Source of the DNA: Fictibacillus phosphorivorans
GTDB lineage: Bacteria; Bacillota; Bacilli; Bacillales; Fictibacillaceae
Direction of reading: 5' to 3'
DNA: 64,000 nt
Assembly (NCBI RefSeq): GCF_001629705.1
Contig: NZ_CP015378.1
Coordinates: 62,001-126,000 of the forward strand
The notes under the pieces are model-generated. The model worked only from the letters and a program-made list of their open reading frames with translations, was not told the DNA's origin and ran no database searches. Every line of letters starts with the position of its first letter. Within the stretch, counting starts at the first letter, position 1. The translations under genes were made by a program, and so were the position numbers. Of the stretch, positions 24,366 to 34,798 are shown one piece after another.

Positions 24366-24439
24366 TTCACGGTAATTGAGATTTTATTCACGGTAATTCT
24401 CCATATATTCACGGATAAGCTTCATAATTTCACGGATAA
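24366..24439. repeat. 21-bp phased repeat array, word TTCACGG(T/A)(A)TAA (four units)
   Basis: TTCACGGTAATT starts at 24366 and 24387, and TTCACGGATAA at 24408 and 24429; all three steps are exactly 21 bp. The spacers differ between units. Confidence 0.88.
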
Positions 24440-24597
24440 AAATTTTTATCGAATTTTCGACACCGGCCATCACTACCGACTTATCGAACTCATCTAATCT
24501 TTATCCACCCCTCCACCCTCCTCCAAAAGCATCATCTTTTCGACAGAATCATACAGGTTAAGAAGATAACCATGAGGCAATAATGGTGGATAGAGAT

Positions 24598-24627
24598 TTG
24601 CATTTTCGGAAAAAGGCAGGCTATAAT
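24598..24627 (+). promoter_or_regulatory. Sigma-A promoter of the ctsR operon
   Basis: TTGCAT and TATAAT are separated by 18 bp, just upstream of the CtsR box. Confidence 0.7.
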
Positions 24628-24635
24628 ATAACTAT

Positions 24636-24652
24636 AGTCAAAGTTAGTCAAA
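24636..24652 (+). promoter_or_regulatory. CtsR operator
   Basis: The heptad AGTCAAA occurs at 24636-24642 and 24646-24652 with a three-base gap, matching the known CtsR direct-repeat operator (A/GGTCAAANNNA/GGTCAAA). It starts 9 bp after the -10 element and so covers the transcription start, giving autoregulation of the operon by CtsR. Confidence 0.92.
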
Positions 24653-24671
24653 GTCAGAAGGGGGAGGGGAA

Positions 24672-25139
24672 ATGAGGAATATTTCAGATGTAATTGAAAA
24701 TTACTTAAAGCAAATTCTCTCGAGCTCTAATGATCCGTCCATTGAAATTAAGCGGACGGATATTGCGGAAAGATTTCAATGCGTTCCTTCTCAAATAAAC
24801 TACGTGATAAACACGAGATTTACGATTGAAAAAGGCTTCGTAGTGGAAAGTAAAAGAGGTGGAGGAGGATATATTCGGATCATGAAGGTCCGTACCGAAA
24901 GCTCCGCCCACTTAATTGATCACTTAGCCACCTTGATTGGTGAGAGGATATCGCAAGGCAACGCAGAAAATGTAATAAAGAGACTTATGGAAGAGACGAT
25001 TGTTTCAGAACGAGAAGCAAGACTTATGCTGAGCGTGATGGATAGATCTATTTTAAAGCTTAATCTTCCAGAACGAGACGAATTACGAGCAGAATTATTA
25101 AAAGCTATGATAAAAACGTTAAAATATCGAACCACATAG
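24672..25139 (+). CDS. ctsR: Transcriptional repressor CtsR
   Basis: A winged-helix heat-shock repressor of class III genes. ERFQCVPSQINYVINTRFT is the DNA-binding helix-turn-helix, and the wing SKRGGGGYIRI includes R62, the residue phosphorylated by McsB in Geobacillus. The C-terminal four-helix dimerisation domain follows. The 155-residue length is normal. GGGGGAGGGG precedes ATG 24672. It is first in ctsR-mcsA-mcsB-clpC, under the operator at 24636. Confidence 0.97.
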   Translation: MRNISDVIENYLKQILSSSNDPSIEIKRTDIAERFQCVPSQINYVINTRFTIEKGFVVESKRGGGGYIRIMKVRTESSAHLIDHLATLIGERISQGNAENVIKRLMEETIVSEREARLMLSVMDRSILKLNLPERDELRAELLKAMIKTLKYRTT

Positions 25140-25175
25140 CCCTTTTTTTCATTCTATATAAAGGGAGGGAGCAGA

Positions 25176-25709
25176 ATGAATTGTGAAGAGTGCCATGAAC
25201 GTGAAGCGTCTTTACATTTTACAAAGATCATAAATGGGGAGAAAACAGAATTTCACATTTGTGAACATTGTGCTAAAGAAAAAGGAGAATTCTTGCCGGG
25301 GTCGAATTCTTTTTCCATTCACCAATTGCTTTCTGGGCTTTTACACGGCGATGGACATGTCCCGAACACGCCATCATCCAACTTCATTCCGCCCTCATTA
25401 AGCTGTGAAAAGTGCGGGATGAGTTATTATCAGTTTGCGAAGATCGGTCGCTTTGGATGTGATAATTGCTACAAAGCGTTTGAATCGAAACTTAATCCTA
25501 TTTTTAAAAGAGTTCATGGTGGTAACACTTTGCATGCGGGAAAGATTCCACTCCGTGCAGGAAGCAGTATTCAAGAAAAAAAGCAGCTTCAGCAATTAAA
25601 GCAAGCTTTGCAGCAGTATATATTAAATGAGGAATTTGAAAAAGCTGCTGAAACAAGGGATGTCATCAGGGAGATCGAGCACCGCTTGCAACAGGGGAGG
25701 GATACGTAA
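25176..25709 (+). CDS. mcsA: Activator of protein arginine kinase McsA
   Basis: A zinc-finger protein that activates McsB and helps control CtsR. Four CxxC pairs are visible: CEEC at 3-6, CEHC at 29-32, CEKC and CDNC in the middle. The C-terminal segment EEFEKAAETRDVIREIEHRL is a UVR/ClpC-type motif that is also found in ClpC at residues 425-440. AAAGGGAGGGAG precedes the ATG. It is 3 bases from mcsB. Confidence 0.95.
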   Translation: MNCEECHEREASLHFTKIINGEKTEFHICEHCAKEKGEFLPGSNSFSIHQLLSGLLHGDGHVPNTPSSNFIPPSLSCEKCGMSYYQFAKIGRFGCDNCYKAFESKLNPIFKRVHGGNTLHAGKIPLRAGSSIQEKKQLQQLKQALQQYILNEEFEKAAETRDVIREIEHRLQQGRDT

Positions 25710-25712
25710 CCG

Positions 25713-26777
25713 ATGTCTTTAGAACGATTTATCAGTGACGCGATCAGTCCCTGGATGAAACGGGAGGGGCCAGAATCGGATATAGTTCTATCGAGCCGTG
25801 TCCGACTTGCAAGGAATATTCATCAATATGTTTTTCCCATCGCAGCAGATAAAGAGTCAGCTCATGAAGTCATTTCAGCGATCTCGACTTGTATGAGCGA
25901 AGAAAATGAAGAAGCAGAAAAGCTTGAAATGCTGATGATGGAGACGTTAAAACCTGTTCAAAAACGGGTACTTGTAGAGAAACATTTGATCAGTCCCAAT
26001 CTAGCAGAGCAAGCGAAATACGGTGCTGTTCTCATGAATGCAGATGAATCAGTCAGCATCATGGTGAACGAAGAAGATCATATACGCATCCAATGTTTAG
26101 CACCGGGGTTTCAATTAGAAGAAGTGCTTCATCGGGCGAATGAGATCGATGATTTTATCGAAAAAAACGTTGATTATGCGTTTGATGAAAGACGAGGATA
26201 TTTAACAAGCTGTCCGACAAATGTAGGAACTGGACTTCGAGCCTCTGTCATGATGCATCTTCCAGCGCTCGTACTCTCAAAAAAGATGAGCCGCATCATC
26301 CCAGCGATCAATCAGCTAGGGTTAGCGGTAAGAGGAATCTACGGCGAAGGTACTGAGGCGCAAGGAAACATTTTTCAAATTTCAAATCAGATGACACTAG
26401 GTAAGTCGGAAGAGGATATAATGGAAGACCTCGCAGGTGTTGTCATGCAGGTCATCCAACAAGAACGAGCAGCTCGTCAACAGCTGCAGGATGGATTGAA
26501 ATTACAGCTTGAAGACAAGTTATTCCGTTCATTGGGAACGTTAGAGAATTGCCGGATCATCCAATCAAAAGAAGCTGCCAAGTGTTTATCAGATGTGCGG
26601 CTAGGCATTGATTTAGAGATCTTACCTGGGATTTCAAAAACGATCCTCAATGAGCTTATGATACTTACACAACCAGGTTTTCTTCAACAATATGCAGGTG
26701 AAGTTCTAACTCCAGAAGAACGTGACATAAGAAGAGCCACATTAATCAGAGAAAGAATAAAATTGGAAAACCGATAA
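25713..26777 (+). CDS. mcsB: Protein arginine kinase McsB
   Basis: McsB phosphorylates arginines, marking proteins for ClpCP degradation and inactivating CtsR. It has the guanidino-kinase catalytic domain: [17 protein letters not shown] near residue 28 binds ATP phosphates, and C167 in [16 protein letters not shown] is the conserved cysteine. The C-terminal domain that recognises phospho-arginine follows. The 354-residue length fits. It ends 14 bases before the clpC start. Confidence 0.96.
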   Translation: MSLERFISDAISPWMKREGPESDIVLSSRVRLARNIHQYVFPIAADKESAHEVISAISTCMSEENEEAEKLEMLMMETLKPVQKRVLVEKHLISPNLAEQAKYGAVLMNADESVSIMVNEEDHIRIQCLAPGFQLEEVLHRANEIDDFIEKNVDYAFDERRGYLTSCPTNVGTGLRASVMMHLPALVLSKKMSRIIPAINQLGLAVRGIYGEGTEAQGNIFQISNQMTLGKSEEDIMEDLAGVVMQVIQQERAARQQLQDGLKLQLEDKLFRSLGTLENCRIIQSKEAAKCLSDVRLGIDLEILPGISKTILNELMILTQPGFLQQYAGEVLTPEERDIRRATLIRERIKLENR

Positions 26778-26791
26778 GGAGCGTGACGAGT

Positions 26792-29212
26792 ATGATGTTT
26801 GGTCGTTTTACTGAGAGAGCACAAAAAGTTTTAGCTTTGGCACAAGAAGAAGCGATTCGTCTAGGTCATAATAATGTGGGAACTGAACATATCCTGCTTG
26901 GCTTGATCCGTGAAGGAGAAGGAATTGCAGCAAAAGCACTTCAAGTTCTTGGTCTAGGGCCAGAAAAGATTCAAAAAGAAGTGGAAACATTGATCGGCCG
27001 CGGTCAGGAAGCTGTTCAAACGATCCACTACACGCCTCGTGCTAAAAAAGTGATTGAACTTTCCATGGATGAAGCTCGTAAACTCGGACATTCATACGTG
27101 GGAACGGAACACATTCTATTAGGATTGATCCGTGAAGGAGAAGGCGTTGCAGCCCGTGTTCTCAACAACCTAGGTGTCAGCCTTAACAAAGCGCGTCAAC
27201 AAGTGCTGCAGTTACTAGGAAGCAATGAATCTTCTTCTAGTCATAGAGGTTCATCTGCGAGTGCCAACACACCGACGTTAGACAGCTTAGCGCGTGATCT
27301 AACAGCGATTGCTCGTGAAGGTACACTAGACCCAGTAATCGGGCGTGCGAAAGAAATTCAGCGTGTGATCGAGGTTCTGAGCCGCCGTACAAAGAACAAC
27401 CCTGTATTGATTGGTGAGCCAGGTGTAGGTAAAACGGCTATCGCTGAAGGTTTAGCGCAGCAGATCATCAATAACGAAGTGCCAGAAACCCTTCGTGATA
27501 AGCGTGTTATGACGCTTGATATGGGTACAGTTGTAGCGGGAACGAAGTACAGAGGTGAATTTGAAGACCGTCTGAAAAAAGTAATGGATGAGATCCGCCA
27601 AGCTGGGAACATCATTCTATTCATCGACGAACTTCATACACTGATCGGTGCAGGTGGAGCAGAAGGTGCGATCGATGCATCCAACATTTTAAAGCCAGCT
27701 CTTGCTCGTGGTGAACTTCAATGTATCGGTGCTACAACACTTGATGAGTATAGAAAATATATTGAAAAAGATGCAGCGCTTGAGCGTCGTTTCCAGCCGA
27801 TCACAGTCAACGAGCCAACGAAGGATGAAAGTATTCAAATTCTTCAAGGACTTCGCGATCGTTATGAAGCTCATCACCGTGTAACGATCACCGATGAAGC
27901 GATCGAAGCCTCTGTTCAGTTATCTGATCGCTACATCTCAGATCGTTTCTTACCAGATAAAGCGATCGATCTTATTGATGAAGCGGCGTCAAAAGTTCGT
28001 CTTCGTTCATATACAGCACCACCGAACTTAAAAGAGCTTGAACAAAAGCTAGAGGAAGTTCGTAAAGAGAAGGATGCAGCTGTTCAAAGTCAAGAATTTG
28101 AAAAAGCTGCTTCACTTCGAGATTCTGAGCAACGCCTTCGTGAAGAGTTAGAGAAAACGAAGGACGTATGGAAAGAAAAGCAAGGAAAAGAAAATACAGA
28201 AGTAACGCCAGAAGATATTGCGCAAGTAGTGTCATCTTGGACGGGAGTTCCGGTTTCTAAGCTTGCTGAAGAAGAAACAGAACGTCTTCTGAAGATGGAA
28301 GAGATTCTGCATGATCGTGTTATCGGTCAGTCCGAAGCTGTTACGGCAATCTCTAAAGCAATCCGCAGAGCACGTGCTGGACTTAAAGATCCGAAGCGTC
28401 CGATCGGCTCATTCATCTTCTTAGGACCAACAGGTGTTGGTAAAACGGAACTTGCAAGAGCTGTCGCTGAAACTCTATTTGGTGATGAAGATGCGATTAT
28501 CCGTATTGACATGTCTGAGTACATGGAGAAGCATACAACATCCCGTCTCGTTGGATCACCTCCAGGCTATGTTGGGCACGAAGAAGGCGGTCAGCTGACT
28601 GAAAAAGTTAGAAGAAAGCCTTACTCGGTAATCTTGCTTGATGAGATCGAAAAAGCGCATCCTGAAGTGTTCAACATCTTACTTCAAGTGTTAGAAGATG
28701 GTCGTCTAACAGATTCTAAAGGACGTACAGTTGATTTCCGAAACACGGTTGTAATCATGACTTCAAACGTAGGGGCAAGCACGCTTAAGCGTAACCGTTC
28801 ACTCGGATTTGCTGTTCACAACGAAGGTCAGAAGTACAACGATATGAAATCAAAAGTAATGGATGAACTAAAACGTGCGTTCCGTCCAGAGTTCTTGAAC
28901 CGTATCGATGAGATCATCGTGTTCCACTCACTTGAAAAAGAACACTTGCTCAGAATTGTCAGCTTGATGGCTGAATCACTGAAAAAACGTCTAAGTGATC
29001 AAGGTATCGAGATCGAGTTGACTCAAGCAGCTCTCGAAAAGATCACAGAAGAAGGATACGATCCAGATTACGGAGCTCGTCCACTGCGTCGTGCTCTACA
29101 GCGTAAGATTGAAGATCGATTATCTGAAGAGCTTCTAAGAGGGAATATCAACAAAGGGCAGACCGTTAAGATTGATGTTGAAGAGAACGATTTTGTCGTT
29201 CAAACGGTCTAA
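26792..29212 (+). CDS. clpC: ClpC AAA+ unfoldase
   Basis: The unfoldase of the ClpCP protease, needed in heat shock, competence and sporulation. Two Clp-N repeats fill residues 1-145; AAA1 has Walker A GEPGVGKT (208-215), followed by the M-domain with the UVR-like [21 protein letters not shown]2 has GPTGVGKT (545-552). The ClpP-binding loop is probably SLGF near 670. The longest frame starts at GTG 26783, one base behind AAGGAG (26776-26781); ATG 26792, 10 bases from it, is the proper start and matches the family (MMFGRF). A terminator closes the operon. Confidence 0.97.
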   Translation: MMFGRFTERAQKVLALAQEEAIRLGHNNVGTEHILLGLIREGEGIAAKALQVLGLGPEKIQKEVETLIGRGQEAVQTIHYTPRAKKVIELSMDEARKLGHSYVGTEHILLGLIREGEGVAARVLNNLGVSLNKARQQVLQLLGSNESSSSHRGSSASANTPTLDSLARDLTAIAREGTLDPVIGRAKEIQRVIEVLSRRTKNNPVLIGEPGVGKTAIAEGLAQQIINNEVPETLRDKRVMTLDMGTVVAGTKYRGEFEDRLKKVMDEIRQAGNIILFIDELHTLIGAGGAEGAIDASNILKPALARGELQCIGATTLDEYRKYIEKDAALERRFQPITVNEPTKDESIQILQGLRDRYEAHHRVTITDEAIEASVQLSDRYISDRFLPDKAIDLIDEAASKVRLRSYTAPPNLKELEQKLEEVRKEKDAAVQSQEFEKAASLRDSEQRLREELEKTKDVWKEKQGKENTEVTPEDIAQVVSSWTGVPVSKLAEEETERLLKMEEILHDRVIGQSEAVTAISKAIRRARAGLKDPKRPIGSFIFLGPTGVGKTELARAVAETLFGDEDAIIRIDMSEYMEKHTTSRLVGSPPGYVGHEEGGQLTEKVRRKPYSVILLDEIEKAHPEVFNILLQVLEDGRLTDSKGRTVDFRNTVVIMTSNVGASTLKRNRSLGFAVHNEGQKYNDMKSKVMDELKRAFRPEFLNRIDEIIVFHSLEKEHLLRIVSLMAESLKKRLSDQGIEIELTQAALEKITEEGYDPDYGARPLRRALQRKIEDRLSEELLRGNINKGQTVKIDVEENDFVVQTV

Positions 29213-29237
29213 CTTTTACCACATATGAGAATATCCT

Positions 29238-29278
29238 ACAAAAGACCCGGAAGACAGTCATGTCCTCCGGGTTTTTGT
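29238..29278 (+). terminator. Intrinsic terminator after clpC
   Basis: ACCCGGA and TCCGGGT form the core of the stem, extended by A/T pairs, and are followed by TTTTTGT. Confidence 0.85.
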
Positions 29279-29437
29279 CGAAATAATCTTAGCTGTTCGC
29301 CTTTTTTTGCAGAGCTCAAATGGAAGTAGTTGTGAGGTTTTATGTTATGATATTAGTGAACAAATCTTGATATTTTCAGTATTTAACTTATTAAAATAGG
29401 AAACCTATTTTTCTTATACAATGATGTTTTGAAGGTG
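29279..29437. other. Intergenic stretch upstream of element copy E
   Basis: AT-rich, part of the 505-base clpC-radA gap. TATGAT-like hexamers occur, but no promoter with acceptable spacing was found. Confidence 0.4.
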
Positions 29438-29566
29438 GCTGAATTCCGTTACAGGATGCTCGCTTTCCAGGGGGCGTGCGGTGAGCCTCTTAGCGCTCTG
29501 CGCTGTTAAGAGTCTCACCTGTCCCGCTGATCCCCTAGGAGTCTCGCACCTTTCACTCCAATCAAC
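29438..29566 (+). repeat. Dispersed palindromic element, copy E
   Basis: The left end is degenerate (GCTGAATTCCG for GTTGATTTCCG); the right end is AATCAAC. Central arms GTGAGCCTCTTAGCGC and GCGCTGTTAAGAGTCTCAC. Same orientation as A, B and F. Confidence 0.82.
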
Positions 29567-29717
29567 TATCAATGAAGTCTTTGAAGGATATTCATACAGT
29601 TTTATTCAAGCATGAAGTTTAACGGGGCAAATCACGTTTTAATCAAAGTGAAATTGAATACTTGTTCGAAAATAGATAATTAGTAAAGCGTTAAGTTCGG
29701 AAGAGGAGTTTTTATAG

Positions 29718-31094
29718 ATGGCTAAAGTAAAATCAATCTTTCTTTGCCAAGATTGCGGTTACGAATCACCGAAATGGATGGGGAAATGTCCCGGGTGCCA
29801 TGCGTGGAACACGATGGTGGAGGAAACGATTCGTCCTGAAAAAAATATAAGAGGATTAACCTCTGGTGGAGATAAGAACGTAAAGCAGAAACCTCAGTCG
29901 ATCGCAGATGTGAAAAGCGAGCAAGAACCACGCATACCGACAAACTACCAGGAGTTCAACCGTGTGCTAGGTGGAGGAATCGTTCCAGGCTCAATGGTTT
30001 TAGTTGGTGGAGACCCCGGAATCGGTAAGTCCACCCTATTGCTGCAAACATCCGCACAGCTTGCCCAAAAAGGAGAGCGTGTTCTATACATATCTGGTGA
30101 GGAATCTGTAAAACAGACGAAGCTTCGTGCTGATCGTTTAGATATCGACGCGAAGGACTTGTTTGTACTGGCAGAAACAGACTTGGAACTGATCGAACAG
30201 GCGATGTCTGATGTGATGCCTTCTGTGATGATCATCGATTCGATTCAAACGGTCTATCGAGCTGAAGTTACTTCTGCTCCAGGTAGTGTATCGCAAGTAC
30301 GAGAGTGTACAGCACATTTGATGCGAATGGCAAAAACAAAAGGTATCGCTGTATTTATCGTAGGACATGTTACAAAGGAAGGAAATATCGCCGGTCCGCG
30401 TCTATTAGAGCATATGGTAGATGCCGTATTGTATTTTGAAGGAGAACGTCATCATACTTTCCGAATCTTACGTGCCGTTAAGAATCGTTTTGGGTCTACC
30501 AATGAAATTGGTGTTTTTGAAATGAAAGAAGTAGGACTGGAAGAAGTATTGAATCCTTCTGAAATCTTTTTAGAAGAACGTTCAAAAGGGGCAGCGGGTT
30601 CGACCGTAGTTGCTTCTCTAGAAGGAACACGACCGATGCTAGTAGAGCTTCAGGCTTTAATATCACCGACAAGCTTTGGTAATCCTAGAAGGATGGCTAC
30701 AGGGATCGATCACAACCGTGTCTCGCTCCTCATGGCCGTTTTAGAGAAAAGAGTCGGGTTGCTTCTTCAGAACCAAGATGCTTATCTGAATGTTGCCGGT
30801 GGTGTGCGCTTGGATGAACCAGCGATCGATCTTGCTGTTGCGATCAGCATTGCTTCAAGCTTTCGCGATTCACCAACCAAGCCAACAGATGTTATGATTG
30901 GAGAAATAGGATTAACGGGAGAGGTTAGAAGAGTTTCCCGTATTGAGCAGCGTGTTCATGAAGCTGCGAAGTTAGGTTTTACGCGAGCTATTATACCTGA
31001 TAAAAATATCGGTGGCTGGACGGTTCCAAAAGGAATTCAAGTCGTCGGAGTATCGACCGTTTATGAGGCATTACAAGCAGCGTTAGGAGGGTAA
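29718..31094 (+). CDS. radA: DNA repair protein RadA
   Basis: A RecA-like branch-migration helicase that acts in recombination and transformation. A C4 zinc finger (C10, C13, C24, C27) is at the N-terminus; Walker [10 protein letters not shown] is at 98-106; the RadA-specific KNRFG is at 255-259; the C-terminal third is a Lon-protease-like domain without the catalytic serine context. The 458-residue length is normal. GGAAGAGGAG precedes ATG 29718. disA follows after 7 bases. Confidence 0.97.
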   Translation: MAKVKSIFLCQDCGYESPKWMGKCPGCHAWNTMVEETIRPEKNIRGLTSGGDKNVKQKPQSIADVKSEQEPRIPTNYQEFNRVLGGGIVPGSMVLVGGDPGIGKSTLLLQTSAQLAQKGERVLYISGEESVKQTKLRADRLDIDAKDLFVLAETDLELIEQAMSDVMPSVMIIDSIQTVYRAEVTSAPGSVSQVRECTAHLMRMAKTKGIAVFIVGHVTKEGNIAGPRLLEHMVDAVLYFEGERHHTFRILRAVKNRFGSTNEIGVFEMKEVGLEEVLNPSEIFLEERSKGAAGSTVVASLEGTRPMLVELQALISPTSFGNPRRMATGIDHNRVSLLMAVLEKRVGLLLQNQDAYLNVAGGVRLDEPAIDLAVAISIASSFRDSPTKPTDVMIGEIGLTGEVRRVSRIEQRVHEAAKLGFTRAIIPDKNIGGWTVPKGIQVVGVSTVYEALQAALGG

Positions 31095-31101
31095 TGTATA
31101 T

Positions 31102-32175
31102 ATGGATCATGCGATAAAAGAAGCAATCATAAGCCAAATGCTACAGCTAGTTGCTCCCGGAACACCACTACGAGAAGGGATCGACAACGTACTGCGAGCG
31201 AACACAGGTGGACTGATCGTTGTTGGATATAACGATAAAGTAAAAGAAATCGTTGATGGAGGTTTCTCTATTAACTGCAAATACTCACCAGCATCTCTAT
31301 ATGAACTTGCCAAGATGGATGGGGCGATCATTTTAAACGAAGATGCTGTTAAGATTCTGTATGCGAACACACAACTGATTCCAGATACGGTTATTCCGTC
31401 AACAGAAACGGGAATCCGTCACAGAACGGCAGAACGTGTTGCACGTCAAACCGGCAATCTTGTGATCTCTATCTCTCAACGTCGTAACGTTATCACTCTA
31501 TATCAAGGGATGATTCGTTATTCGTTAAAAGAGATCGGTGTGATCTTGACGAAAGCCAATCAAGCGATTCAAACGCTTGAGAAATATAAAGTGGTTTTTG
31601 ACCAAAGTGTTACGAACCTTGGCGCTCTAGAATTTGAAGAATTAGTGACTTTCCAAGAAGTTACACAAGTTATTCACAGAATTGAGATGGTTTTACGCAT
31701 AAAAAATGAGATTATTAAATATGTTAATGAACTTGGTGTTGAAGGAAGGCTGATTCGAATCCAGATGGAGGAGCTTGTTTCTAACATCGAGGAAGAAGCA
31801 CTACTTTTGATCAAGGACTATATGAAAGATCGTGAAAGTGATCCTTATGCGATTCTTCGCCAATTGAACAAACTATCATCTGAAGAATTGTTTGATGAAT
31901 CCGTAATTATGAAACTTTTAGGCTTCTCAGCCGGTATGAATATGCAGGATGAGACGATTCATCCACGCGGATACCGCATTCTTGGTAAGATTCCAAGGCT
32001 TCCAGCGGTTATTATTGAGAACTTAACAGATGCATTTGAAAACCTTCCGCAAATTTTGCGCGCGTCTATTGATGAATTGGACGAGGTAGAGGGTATCGGT
32101 GAGATTCGCGCCAAAAAGGTAAAAGAAGGTCTAAAACGTATTCAGGAACAGCTTTTCGTCGATCGTCATATCTAG
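31102..32175 (+). CDS. disA: DNA integrity scanning diadenylate cyclase DisA
   Basis: DisA makes cyclic di-AMP and reports DNA damage before sporulation. The DAC domain has DGA (73-75) and RHR (106-108); a helical linker and a C-terminal helix-hairpin-helix domain ([15 protein letters not shown]) bind branched DNA. The 357-residue length is normal. GGAGGGTAA at the end of radA serves as ribosome site. It is coupled to radA, whose product modulates DisA in B. subtilis. Confidence 0.97.
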   Translation: MDHAIKEAIISQMLQLVAPGTPLREGIDNVLRANTGGLIVVGYNDKVKEIVDGGFSINCKYSPASLYELAKMDGAIILNEDAVKILYANTQLIPDTVIPSTETGIRHRTAERVARQTGNLVISISQRRNVITLYQGMIRYSLKEIGVILTKANQAIQTLEKYKVVFDQSVTNLGALEFEELVTFQEVTQVIHRIEMVLRIKNEIIKYVNELGVEGRLIRIQMEELVSNIEEEALLLIKDYMKDRESDPYAILRQLNKLSSEELFDESVIMKLLGFSAGMNMQDETIHPRGYRILGKIPRLPAVIIENLTDAFENLPQILRASIDELDEVEGIGEIRAKKVKEGLKRIQEQLFVDRHI

Positions 32176-32213
32176 AGAAAACTTCCTATGAAAAAAAAGG
32201 AATTTTCTATCTT
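32175..32213 (+). terminator. Possible weak terminator after disA
   Basis: AGAAAACTTCC and GGAATTTTCT pair with one bulge, but the T run after it is poor. Confidence 0.45.
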
Positions 32214-32270
32214 TTACACGTTTTTAATACGGTCATTTTGTAAATAATGATTAGGGGAGGTGAATCAGGC

Positions 32271-33362
32271 ATGCTAAAAAGAATTGTTCAGCTATTTTTT
32301 ATTGTAATAGGTGGCATGCTCGGCTATCTATATATACCAGATCTCATTCGTGTACTTAACTTCGGTGATCTTCCGAATCAAGTAACATCCCCGTATGTCG
32401 GGGCAGTGATTGGTGCACTTATACTTTTTTTATCTACATTTTGGCTGTCAGATTACGTAGTAGGTTTAATCCGCTGGGCTGAGGAAACGGTTGTAAAAGC
32501 TCCAGCAACTGACCTTTTATCCGGGACGATGGGGCTGATCATCGGATTGATCGTCGCATTTTTGATCCAGTCACCGTTAAGCTCTATGGATATTGTTGTG
32601 GTCAGCTCCATACTGCCGATCGCTATTACATTCCTGCTTGGTTATCTGGGCTTTCAGGTAGGATTTAAAAAGAGAGATGAGTTGATTCAGCTGTTCTCTT
32701 TGAAGAGCCAAGGAAAAGAACGTAAAAAAGAAGCAGAGATCGAAAAGCCGAGTGGTAAGTACAAGATTTTGGATACGAGCGTCATTATCGATGGCCGAGT
32801 GGCTGACATCTGTCAGACTGGCTTTTTAGAAGGTCCGCTCATTATTCCTCGTTTTGTATTAGAAGAACTGCAGTATATTGCAGATTCTTCAGATGTTCTA
32901 AAGCGTAACAGAGGACGCCGAGGTCTTGATATTCTAAATCGTATTCAAAAAGAGCTTTCTATGAAAGTTGAAATCTATGAAGGTGACTTTGAAGAGGTTA
33001 CAGAAGTGGATAGCAAGCTAGTAAAACTCGCTCAGCTGTTATCCGGTGTTGTCGTAACGAACGATTTTAACTTGAACAAAGTATGTGAGCTGCAAAACGT
33101 TGCAGTACTAAATATTAATGACCTTGCCAATGCGGTCAAACCGGTTGTTCTTCCGGGTGAAGAACTTGTTGTACAAGTAATCAAAGACGGAAAAGAACAG
33201 AGTCAAGGTGTAGGTTATCTGGACGATGGAACGATGATCGTCGTAGAAGACGGCCGTGATTATGTAGGTAAGACGATCGATGTTGTTGTCACTTCTGTAC
33301 TCCAAACATCAGCGGGCAGAATGATATTTGCTAAAAAGAAACTATTAGAAAAAGCATTGTAA
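32271..33362 (+). CDS. yacL: YacL, membrane PIN-TRAM domain protein
   Basis: Four hydrophobic segments (about 6-24, 42-60, 84-100 and 107-127) are followed by a PIN nuclease-like domain starting at [12 protein letters not shown] (catalytic-type D168) and a C-terminal TRAM RNA-binding domain (about 295-355). The substrate is not established. ATG 32247 heads the longest frame, but AGGGGAGGTGA at 32253-32263 lies inside that stretch and 7 bases before ATG 32271, and homologues start with MLKRIVQ. The place between disA and ispD is as in B. subtilis. Confidence 0.92.
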   Translation: MLKRIVQLFFIVIGGMLGYLYIPDLIRVLNFGDLPNQVTSPYVGAVIGALILFLSTFWLSDYVVGLIRWAEETVVKAPATDLLSGTMGLIIGLIVAFLIQSPLSSMDIVVVSSILPIAITFLLGYLGFQVGFKKRDELIQLFSLKSQGKERKKEAEIEKPSGKYKILDTSVIIDGRVADICQTGFLEGPLIIPRFVLEELQYIADSSDVLKRNRGRRGLDILNRIQKELSMKVEIYEGDFEEVTEVDSKLVKLAQLLSGVVVTNDFNLNKVCELQNVAVLNINDLANAVKPVVLPGEELVVQVIKDGKEQSQGVGYLDDGTMIVVEDGRDYVGKTIDVVVTSVLQTSAGRMIFAKKKLLEKAL

Positions 33363-33380
33363 CGAACGGTGGGGAAGCAC

Positions 33381-34076
33381 GTGAATTATTGGACAGTCAT
33401 TCCTGCTGCTGGACAAGGTAAGCGAATGAATGCTGGTATCTCGAAGCAGTGGATCGAGCTCTTAGGAAAACCAGTCCTCGCTCACACGCTTGATGTGTTT
33501 GAAAATGATTCAAATTGCGAAGGTGTCATCTTGGTCGGCAGTGAAAAGGAATTGCAGCAGATGCAAGATTTTGTAGAGTCGTTCCAATATCAAAAAGTGC
33601 GCAAAATCGTTCCAGGCGGAAAAGAGCGTCAGCAAAGTGTTTATGAGGGTTTGAAGGTCGTGCCTACTGATACAGACCTCGTCCTCATTCATGATGCAGC
33701 GCGTCCTTTCATCACACACGATTCTATTTTACAACTAGTTAACACGGCACGAGATACAGGCTCTGCCGTGTTAGCTGTTCCTGTAAAGGACACGGTTAAG
33801 CGGGTAATTGAGAATCAAGTGGAAGAAACGATCGATCGTTCCAGCTTGTGGGCTGTTCAAACCCCGCAAGCTTTTCGTCTTTCTATTGTAATGGACGCAC
33901 ACAGGAAGGCAGACGAAGAAAGCTATATAGGAACGGATGATGCGAGCCTGGTGGAACGAATTGGACAAACAGTCGCTATTGTAATGGGAGACTATCATAA
34001 TATAAAATTAACTACGTCTGATGACTTGTTATTTGGACAAGCCATTTTGTTAGAGAGACAGGGGGAAGAAGCATGA
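33381..34076 (+). CDS. ispD: 2-C-methyl-D-erythritol 4-phosphate cytidylyltransferase
   Basis: The third enzyme of the MEP isoprenoid pathway; it transfers CMP to methylerythritol phosphate. The nucleotide loop PAAGQGKRM is at residues 8-16, VHDAARPF-like HDAARPF in the middle, and AVQTPQAF before the end. GTG 33381 is preferred over GTG 33369 because GGTGGGGAA lies just upstream of it and homologues start here. It overlaps ispF by 4 bases (ATGA). Confidence 0.93.
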   Translation: MNYWTVIPAAGQGKRMNAGISKQWIELLGKPVLAHTLDVFENDSNCEGVILVGSEKELQQMQDFVESFQYQKVRKIVPGGKERQQSVYEGLKVVPTDTDLVLIHDAARPFITHDSILQLVNTARDTGSAVLAVPVKDTVKRVIENQVEETIDRSSLWAVQTPQAFRLSIVMDAHRKADEESYIGTDDASLVERIGQTVAIVMGDYHNIKLTTSDDLLFGQAILLERQGEEA

Positions 34077-34549
34077 TGCGCATCGGACAGGGTTTTGATG
34101 TACACGCCTTTAGTGAGGGCCGTCCGTTAATTATTGGCGGCGTAACGATTCCTTATGAAAAGGGACTTTTAGGGCATTCTGATGCTGACGTTCTTTTGCA
34201 TGCTATTACAGATGCAGTGCTAGGCGCAGCGGGAGAAGGAGATATCGGGAAACACTTTCCAGATACAGATCCTGCCTATAAGGACGCAGATTCAAAGCGA
34301 TTGTTGCTCGATTCTTGGAAATTAGTTGAGAAAAAAGGTTATGCTTTAGGTAATATAGATTGTACGATCATTGCTCAAAAGCCAAAGATGCTTCCGTATA
34401 TTGAAGAGATGCGCGGAGTGATCGCCGGTATTTTTGGGGTAGAAGTAGAAAGAATCAACGTGAAAGCAACGACTACTGAAAAGCTAGGTTTCCCTGGACG
34501 CGAAGAGGGAATCGCGGCTCAAGCGGTTGTTTTGATAGAGAAGGCATAG
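34073..34549 (+). CDS. ispF: 2-C-methyl-D-erythritol 2,4-cyclodiphosphate synthase
   Basis: It cyclises CDP-methylerythritol phosphate in the MEP pathway. The zinc ligands are D9 and H11 (GFDVH) and H43 (HSDADVLLH); [19 protein letters not shown] is the C-terminal motif. The 158-residue length is normal. Translation is coupled to ispD through the ATGA overlap. A dispersed element follows. Confidence 0.97.
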   Translation: MMRIGQGFDVHAFSEGRPLIIGGVTIPYEKGLLGHSDADVLLHAITDAVLGAAGEGDIGKHFPDTDPAYKDADSKRLLLDSWKLVEKKGYALGNIDCTIIAQKPKMLPYIEEMRGVIAGIFGVEVERINVKATTTEKLGFPGREEGIAAQAVVLIEKA

Positions 34550-34592
34550 TTAGTGGTCCTTTGTACGGAATGCTTTGGAGATCGTTGAAGTA

Positions 34593-34720
34593 GTTGATTT
34601 CCGTTCCAGGTGCTCGCTTTCCGGGGGGCGTGCGGTGAGCCTCTAAGCGCTCTGCGCTATTAAGAGTCTCACCTGTCCCGCTGATCCCCCAGGAGTCTCG
34701 CACCTTGCACTCCAATCAAC
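34593..34720 (+). repeat. Dispersed palindromic element, copy F
   Basis: A full copy, GTTGATT to AATCAAC, with arms GTGAGCCTCTAAGCGC and GCGCTATTAAGAGTCTCAC. It is almost identical to the reverse complement of copy G on the other side of gltX. Confidence 0.88.
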
Positions 34721-34798
34721 TTTTCAATGAAGAGGATTAGCCTAACAATCCGACATCTTTCTTTTTAAAAGAACAAAAAATTATAGAGGTGAAACATG

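Noticed and set aside
24032..24439. CRISPR-like regular spacing of short repeats
   Set aside because: Repeat words are only 9-12 bp with 9-12 bp spacers, units diverge, and no cas genes are near; it does not fit a CRISPR array.
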